This document shows positions 56,953 to 64,000 of a stretch of 64,000 bases of DNA, one piece after another. This DNA is from Acheta domesticus (taxonomy: Eukaryota > Arthropoda > Insecta > Orthoptera > Gryllidae). The DNA lies in NCBI GenBank assembly GCA_031308135.1, contig JAHLJT010008756.1:133378949-133442948 (forward strand). The letters are read 5' to 3'. Made by a program: the position numbers and the translations under genes. The stretch's first letter is position 1. The number at the start of each line of letters is the position of its first letter. The notes beneath the pieces were generated by a model. It made no database searches. It was given only the letters and a program-made list of their open reading frames with translations, and was not told the DNA's origin.

Positions 56953-57305
56953 CCCATGCCCATTGCGACCGTCAGCCCCCCCAGCGGGGAGAACGTGGGT
57001 CAGATGGGGAGAGGCGACGACCAGAGCTGTGTCAGGAGGCGGAGGCGTGAGCAAAGGCGGAGTTGGAACAAGCAAACGTTGAAGGCGCTGGAGAACAAGA
57101 CGACGGCAGACGCGTTCACCAATGCGAGGAAAGCGGCACTTCCGGACACGGCACTTCCGGTGCGGTGATAACGTAGGCGGCGGTTGTGGAGGCAGGATGG
57201 CGGAGGCGGTGCTGATGGCGTGTTCGGGATGGCGGGTGGGACACGGAAAGGAAGCTGTCACAGGATGGCGGGCGGGGCGGGACAAGCGAAGGAGACGGTG
57301 CCGCG
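56953..57305. other. GC-rich non-coding flank
   Basis: Short GC-rich duplications (GGCACTTCCGGACACGGCAC) before the 9-bp array. No gene called. Confidence 0.45.
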
Positions 57306-57686
57306 GAGGCGGCGGAGGCGGCGGAGGCGGCGGAGGCGGCGTAGGCGGCGGAGACGGCGGAGGCGGCGGGGGCGGCGGGGGCGGCGGGGGCGGCGGGGGC
57401 GGCGGGGGCGGCGGGGGCGGCGGGGGCGGCGGGGGCGGCGGGGGCGGCGGGGGCGGCGGGGGCGGCGGGGGCGGCGGGGCGGCGGGGGCGGCGGGGGCGG
57501 CGGGGGCGGCGGGGGCGGCGGGGGCGGCGGGGGCGGCGGGGGCGGCGGGGGCGGCGGGAGCGGCGGGGGCGGCGGGGCGGCGGGGGCGGCGGGGCGGCGG
57601 GGAGACAACGGGGGCGGCGGGGACGGCCGGTGGGGGCGGCGGGGACGGCCGGTGGGGGCGGCGGGGAGACAACGGGGGCGTCAGTT
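57306..57686 (+). repeat. 9-bp array GGCGGCGGG (CGGCGGGGG), about 35-40 copies
   Basis: Starts as GGAGGCGGC units, then uniform GGGGGCGGC. Single-base losses near 57479 and 57570 shift the phase. The end holds two copies of a GGGGACGGCCGGTGGGGGC block bounded by GGGGAGACAACGGGGGCG. Poly-Gly, poly-Arg and poly-Pro frames are artefacts. Confidence 0.95.
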
Positions 57687-60600
57687 GCGTCCTCGCGTTG
57701 CTGCGTTTATGCCTTCATAACCGCGTGCAGGAAAATTGTAAAAATACGAGAACTGTTATGTTTATTGCGCTACATGTGTTCCGCCCTGCAGCGGGGGTGA
57801 AGTTGAGCTTGAAAAAATATGAGCACTATGCCGCGCGGAGTTACATTTTTGAAAAATAAAAGACATAAGCTGCGAACAATATTGTAACCTTTTTTCCGCA
57901 AAACATTTGTATGTCTCTTGCCAATCTCTTTGCAAAATATTGTTTTATCATCACGTGCTATAAGCAAAATTTTTAGAGCGTCCAAATTGTGCATACGTAC
58001 CAGAAATATAGGATTATGGCGTTTTTTGATAGCAAATAAGTTGTGTGGAACTCTAACGATATGTTACTTTAGGTATGTTATATTAATATCAGCGCATTAC
58101 ATAAAACGAAAAAAATCATCAACCAGATATTTTTGTTATGCAACTAGAGCGTGAAGTTTCTTGGCAATGTTTTCATTTTTTGTTCTTAATTATCTTTAAT
58201 AAAAGGATTATAAGTTCTTTATTAAAATTGTTGTATTATAAAAAAGAAATTTAAGAATCGAGATGTTCGCAATGATTCTTTAATATTCTTCCAGTAAAAG
58301 CCAGAACAAAAACGTTAAATGATCTAGTTTTGACATAAAACTTCTTTGTCTTTTTCTTCTGCATCATTTGCAATTTAATAACAGAAGTGTTTAACGCAAT
58401 AAGCTGACAACCCCCGAGCATGAAATTGTCGGAAAGCTGAATATGTCTGCGTTATTTTCGGATACATTGTTGCAACAATCAGCGTCATTTAAGCATCCAT
58501 TTTGAAGATGAAAAGAATTTGACATGGATTTTGATTAGCTCAGCTTTAAGTGACCTTGGTCCGAAACCGTCGAGTAACTTCCGCAAGCAACCAGGTGAGA
58601 CGAAGATGAGTTCAGGAGGCCACAGATGTTGACTGACATTTTAAACTACTTTGAAATCCATTCGGAATACTTGTGTCTGCTTTCCGGTGAATAACTGACC
58701 CCGGCGTAGTGGATCCACTAAATGCACTGGAAGCCAGCACGGACAGCGAAAGAATCGGGGGAAGAGAAAATTGCATAATATTCATTTCGAGTACCAGGAA
58801 GCTTCCAGGAATTTACACCCTGTTTCATTGCGTCGGAATGCAGCCGAGATTTTGACGCCCGAAATCAAATATCGCAAGAAGCTAAGAAAGCATTTCCAGC
58901 ACTCTGTACCGGAAATATTTTTTTTATTTACTTAAATGCTAATAAGAGCGCTTGCCTAAACTTTGAGTAAAATAATTGTAAAGCTAACACGAATCAATGT
59001 CCTGGTAAAATGAGCAATTTAAATTCGATGGTGGAACGATGAATTATTATTTCAGTGCAGAAAATATTACTGCTTAACATTAGTAACTTTTGGACTGCTA
59101 GCGAAGTTTGCAAAATCTTGAGATAAAAAGCGCCTAAGTGTACCGAAATATTCAGAAATTTTTTCAACGGCCCTCATTTAAAATTAATTCAGCAACACCG
59201 CGAATAGCTGACAGCTTTTGTTTTTTAGCAACACGCTTAGCGTTTGTGTTGCGGATTTGATGTTGAAGTGAATTCCTCCCAATGGTTTTGCCTCTTGCTT
59301 TGTCTTGGGTGTCAGCTGAGAGGCCACGGAGAAATAGTGGCGCTACCACAGAACATACTTTCTCGCGATATTTGTAATGGCCCTGCAATATTTTTCAACT
59401 ACTTCAACCTGCAAAAGTGTTTTCATACAGCAATTTTTTTCCGCACCGAGACGAACTCAGGTCTATAGAGTTAACTGGCCGTGCGCCTTACTGCTACACC
59501 AGGCAGCCGCTCGAACGTATCAGCTCAGGCCCAGGCTTAAAAAGCTAAGTGTCTCTCCCATTATTTCCAAAATGTAATATCCCAAAATTCAGAGAGATGA
59601 AAATGACTCCTGCGTTATTCTTTTAAGCACGTCTTTTTATCGGTAGAAAACAAATTCAAGAAAAAATTCAGAGTAGTTTTTCAGAAAATGTTTTTTTTTT
59701 AATTGCATTAATTTTAATCAGAAAATACGCGATGACGACCCTTTTCTTCAAAACATAGTACATGACCTTTTTTAAACAAAGTTTTAGACTAGATTTTGTT
59801 AAGGCAAAAATTTCTACCTTCAATTTTGTAGTTTTATAAGTAAAAAGTTTTGAATCTACAATTCAATTTTATTTCTACAATTCAGTGTTCTCCGGAAATG
59901 AGACTAGCACTAGTTATTTTACTGTACTTTGATACATACGAGAAGAAAATGTAAATTAAATATGGAGCCATTTTTAACAAAACTTGGCGTAACTCAACAT
60001 AAATTGTACGTGGCCTTATTTCAATATCTGTCTGTAGAGAACAAATTTCATTCAGGAAAAACTATTAGTCTTCACAGGATAAGAAGAAGAAGAAGACAAG
60101 AAATAAGAGATGAAAAAACAAATTTGAAACCAAGAACAAGACATAAGAAACAGAAATACTAAACGGACAAGGCTGAATAGACAAAGGAAGAAATAAAAGA
60201 CTACAAACATAAATAAAAGTCTCAGAAGGGGTACGAGTAATATGCTGTTGAATGTCATTCTAATAAACATGTTCACCATAGCTAAACATATGATTCGCCA
60301 TTAAACAGAAAGTTCAATTTTACGTATAAAATATGTTAAATGAGATACTTGAAAATAGACATTTTATATTATGTTGAAAAGATTCAAAAGCAATCGCTTA
60401 AGTGTGATAAGAATTTAATTTGAAATATAAATACATCATATTGTATCTACAACAAATTATGGCACAAAATCTGTGACATGCTGTAGCCACGAAGTGTTTC
60501 TTATTTGGTTTTGCATGTGGTTCTTTTTAATTATGCACGGTGAGTTACACTAAGTAATATTTGCACACTAGGCTAAGACACCGGGTGATAAATTTGTACA

Positions 60601-60893
60601 GGTCATTTTTGTCAGACTGCATTTGAACTTTCATTTTAAAGACATAAAATTGTTTTTGTACATGTCATTACCACCATCAGACAGTTTTGAGGCTCTGTTG
60701 ACCCCGACCACCTATCACGGACAGCTGTTTCCCTCTACTAGGGATCCACTGACTGCAACGTGAGGCAGCGCAGCCAACTGATTTGCGGTCTCATCGCGCC
60801 TGGGTTTGGGGCTTCGGCGCAGAGCGGACGGGGACTCTCAGGCAGCCAGAGCAGCGGGGGTGGGATCGGCAGGAGCAGATGGCTTGGACGATG
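57687..60893. other. AT-rich non-coding stretch, 3.2 kb
   Basis: No gene, tRNA, array or inverted-repeat element recognised on either strand. Open frames are under 80 codons and lack recognisable content. (TTTTTTTTT runs at 58920 and 59690.). Confidence 0.5.
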
Positions 60894-61484
60894 CGGGTTG
60901 GCGAAATTGGCGGGTTTGGGATGGTTAGCAGGGTTGGCGAGGTTAGCGGGGTTGGCAGGGTTGGCAGGGTTGGTAGGGTTAACAGAATTGATAGGGTTAA
61001 CAGAATTGATAGGGTTAACAGAATTGATAGGGTTAACAGAATTGATAGGGTTAACAGAATTGATAGGGTTAACAGAATTGATAGGGTTGACAGAATTGAT
61101 AGGGTTAACAGAATTGATAGGGTTGACAGAATTGATAGGGTTAACAGAATTGATAGGGTTAACAGAATTGATAGGGTTAACAGAATTGATAGGGTTAACA
61201 GGGTTGATAGGGTTGACAGGGTTGGTACGGTTAACAGGGTTGGTAGGGTTAACAGGGTTGGTAGGGTTAACAGGGTTGGTAGGGTTAACAGGGTTGGTAG
61301 GGTTAACAGGGTTGGTAGGGTTAACAGGGTTGGTAGGGTTAACAGGGTTGGTAGGGTTAACAGGGTTGGTAGGGTTAACAGGGTTGGTAGGGTTAACAGG
61401 GTTGGTAGGATTAAGAGGTTTGGTAGGGTTAACAGGGTTGGTAGGGTCGGCTGGATTGGCAGGGTTAGCAAGGTTGGCAGGGTT
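60894..61484 (+). repeat. 9-bp array evolved into two 18-bp subarrays (AGGGTTAACAGAATTGAT; AGGGTTAACAGGGTTGGT)
   Basis: The ends keep the simple 9-mer AGGGTTGGC. About 60975-61195 repeats AGGGTTAACAGAATTGAT, and 61195-61440 repeats AGGGTTAACAGGGTTGGT. Each subarray is nearly uniform, showing separate homogenisation. 9/18-bp periods leave frames open and give Leu/Thr/Gly- or Asn/Pro-rich artefact peptides. Confidence 0.95.
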
Positions 61485-62677
61485 CTTGCCGGCGGTGGCG
61501 GGCGTGGCGTGGTGTGGCGGCGGGGGCAGGGGGGCGGAGGGGGCGTCTCCCAGGTGGCCCGGGCGCGTGGGCCGGGGGCGGAGGGCGCAGCCGCAAGCCC
61601 TGGGCTTTGCGACAATCCCTACCGCCCCCGGGCACGACACGCCCCACCCTCCTTCCCTCTTCCTGTCCTCAACCGGCCTCAACCCCACACAGCACTCTGG
61701 GAAGGTTTATTCAGTTCTTTTAGAAAGATTACATTCTGTGTTAACCGGGCCACACCGTTCAAGCTCAGCTAGCATCCGCCATTTGTGAACCGCACGCCGT
61801 TGCAATTTACAATCGCCAGCAAGAAGTACGCTCGTCAACCAAGACGTGCCTGCGTATGAGCCTCTTTACACCAACAATTCACCACCTTCCTTTTTTATTA
61901 TAAATTTCCTCTAAGGAGGCATCTTTAAAACACACTTTTCAATAATTATCTAACTTTAAATGTTAGTTTGGCAGTCACTAAATCGATTGAAATAGAAATA
62001 AACCAATTAATCAAGTTTTCTTGATGATAATGGCAGATCGTGGTCAAATAAACATTTGCCATTTTGACACTTCAGTGATTAAACAGAAATATTACCACAA
62101 GCTATTTCTGAACGTTTAAATTCTTCCACTGACAAACAAATTCGTCACTTCATTTCCTAATTAAGTAAATATACACATTCTCGAACGGACGATGGTACAC
62201 AATTTTACGCCGATGTCAACTGGGTCGCTACTATCTGATCAGAAAATACTGTCCATTGTGCCCCAATCGTTACGAAAGAAAATGCAATATATTTTAATTG
62301 CCAGAGTGACATTTTATTAGCAATAATTCCAAACGTCAAATAACACGAAATATATAACACTTTATTAGATGGAGCTGTCAATTATAGTAATGCCCTAGGG
62401 CTGTTTTCCAACCGATTACTGTCGAGGGAATAAGTCACTAACTCCAAATGTGTCAAAACAAAACATAAAATGTGAACAGGAAAATTTAATGCACTAAAAC
62501 CGAAAAAACAAGTGAAATGTGCAGATTAAAATGTACTTCTATTAAAATATGTAAGCGCTGAAGAGAATTAGGGTGACTTCAACTCGTGACAATTATACAT
62601 GCGTATTATAATAGAAGAAAACGAAATTTACTATCATTCATTATAGAATACCTTTAAACCGAGAAATGCATACAGTA
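61485..62677. other. CpG-rich flank, then AT-rich non-coding
   Basis: 61490-61640 is CpG-rich. Beyond about 61800 it is AT-rich without features. Confidence 0.5.
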
Positions 62678-62684
62678 CCTTGCA

Positions 62685-63211
62685 AGAGCATTAATTAATG
62701 ACGGTGCAGTGCCTTTAACTGTGAGGTCCCAGGGTTCGAGTCCCGATAGTGGCAGGATTTTCGACATTAGCTTGTCAGTTAGATCGAGTTCAGTCGCTTT
62801 CTGGAGGAGAATTCTAGCGGTCGGCTCCTCAGATCGGTAGTTTTCCGTGGTTTCTCCGATCAACACCAGGCGAATGCCGGAGCAGTACCATAACAAACGG
62901 GCCAAGTACTACGCGCGATCTTTCCTTCCTCTTATTTGTTCTTTCCTCAAACCGGTATTTACACACACATTCACAACATTACCACACTTGTCAGGAGACC
63001 AACCGGGACCTGACTGAGGCGGGGTCACGCTGGTGGGACATACCTGTTTGGGAAAAATTCCCGCAAACCGACGTAGATCGGTTCCGGATCTTGCCAGCCA
63101 GCGGAGGAATATTACCACCACCTCCCAAGATAAATACATACACTACAGTAATGGTACTAATGACCTTATCAGGTGATGTTCCCCGGAATCCGTTCCCACG
63201 AATCAATCATT
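62685..63211 (+). mobile_element. SINE family A, full length, 527 bp, with target-site duplication
   Basis: Flanked by CCTTGCA at 62678-62684 and 63212-63218, which fixes both ends of the family. The head is partly decayed, with a perfect B box GGTTCGAGTCC (62733-62743). The body has all family landmarks (TTCTGGAGGAGAATTCTAGC, GTGGTTTCTCCGATCAACAC, GGCGAATGCCGGAGCAGTAC, GCGCGATCTTTCC) and ends AATCAATCATT. Confidence 0.88.
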
Positions 63212-63218
63212 CCTTGCA

Positions 63219-64000
63219 GGTATGTCCCCTCTCCCAAAATAGGTACTCTGTTACCTAGTTCCACAAGACCGACATACGTTACTTTACTCTTCCTGTAAAA
63301 GTAAAGTGCTATTTCAGGAGTCACATGATGTAGCGAGTCGAAATGTACGCGAATGGACTTTTTAAACAACTAATGTATACTTGGGTTTTTCGTTCTTGGC
63401 GCACCAAGGTCACGGGCGAAAAAAACAAGTAAAACTGAGAAAGCGATTATTTTGCATAAATGTGCATATTTATAAAACAATGAATAGACAAAAAATATCA
63501 AATAAATCACCCATATTTCAGACCATATTCTCGTACCTTGTTGCAAATTATTAATATCTTTACGAGCAACGAGGAAAGGTTTTCGAGCCCACATGCCAAA
63601 CCTAGAGCTTCCGGGATGTCCGACAATACTACCCAACAGTAACCTCGCGTGCGACAGCGGATACTCTGTGAGCTCCGCTGACTCACCGGAAGGGGAAGTG
63701 GTGGCCCGAGGTGAACAGAATGCGAAGGAAACCGGCCATTTTCATCCGTGTTGCGCAAATTGTGTAGATAATTGGAAATTTGGTTATTAACGTCATTAAG
63801 CTGATATAAATCAAATATCGAAAGCGGTTAAAGTTCGTAAACCGAACCGACGTCCGAGGTGTATAAGTAACAAAGACCTTTACGTGTGATATTGACCGTG
63901 TATATTTTGTCAAATACACGCTAATAATTTTCTTGTAAAAATTTTAATTAAAAATAGCTTTCCTTGGAATCGAAATATACCTATCCTTGGAGACCATTTT
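63219..64000. other. Non-coding to window end
   Basis: A 65-codon ATG frame at 63593-63790 (starts MPNLELPGCPTILPNSNLAC) is not recognised. Nothing else supported. Confidence 0.4.

Noticed and set aside
56424..57082. 93-110-codon frames in opposite directions with identical segments
   Set aside because: They are the two arms of the Penelope-like inverted repeat read on opposite strands, not two genes.
57122..57859. Poly-Gly, poly-Arg and poly-Pro frames of up to 276 codons
   Set aside because: Generated by the 9-bp GGCGGCGGG array in every frame.
60894..61484. Interstitial telomere repeats
   Set aside because: The unit is 9 or 18 bp and not a 5- or 6-bp telomeric repeat; AGGGTT resemblance alone is not enough.
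60738..61788. Frames of 274-342 codons rich in Asn/Pro or Leu/Thr/Gly
   Set aside because: Generated by the 9/18-bp AGGGTT array on both strands.

Overview
The window looks like non-coding, repeat-rich nuclear DNA from an animal, most likely an insect with a large genome. Three things point that way. The background is AT-rich, with in-frame stops every few dozen codons. There are several tRNA-headed SINE families and non-autonomous DNA transposons of hAT, piggyBac, PIF/Harbinger and pogo/Tigger type. There is also a Penelope-like fragment carrying a hammerhead-type motif. I found no rRNA, functional tRNA, operon, CRISPR array or recognisable host protein-coding gene. The long open frames in the window are almost all translations of GC-rich tandem arrays. 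Species cannot be settled from this sequence.

Layout. 1-7 kb: AT-rich sequence with three inverted-repeat elements (1044-1726, 3312-3543, 6583-7191). 7.6-10 kb: a 12-bp GC minisatellite and a PIF/Harbinger-type MITE. 10-13 kb: a SINE, then a roughly 0.7-kb tandem duplication whose two copies were hit at the same homologous site, one by a hAT-type MITE (which contains a 16-copy array) and the other by a SINE. 13-17 kb: simple repeats. 17.4-18.0 kb: a piggyBac-type element. 19-24 kb: SINEs, a foldback, a complete hammerhead-ribozyme fold (20867-20920), a second copy of the hAT MITE, and a 435-bp SINE with a 12-bp target-site duplication. 25-32 kb: 20-, 17- and 14-bp minisatellites, further SINEs and a 3 x ~225-bp tandem repeat. 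33.4-34.3 kb: a pogo/Tigger-type element. 35-42 kb: 26-, 10- and 20-bp arrays. 43-48.5 kb: a long hairpin, a SINE interrupted by another transposon, another SINE, and an inverted-repeat-flanked 80-codon frame. 51-58 kb: 12-, 13-, ~28-, 14- and 9-bp arrays, with a Penelope-like inverted repeat and hammerhead motif at 56.6-56.95 kb. 61 kb: a 9/18-bp array. 62.7-63.2 kb: a full-length SINE.

Two themes connect the pieces. First, minisatellites are unusually dense, and several unrelated arrays share the core GGGACGG. Two arrays sit inside terminal-inverted-repeat elements, and in one case the seed unit is visible in an unexpanded sister copy. Second, two separate hammerhead-type motifs lie in the window, one tied to a Penelope-like retroelement and one in otherwise unassigned sequence.
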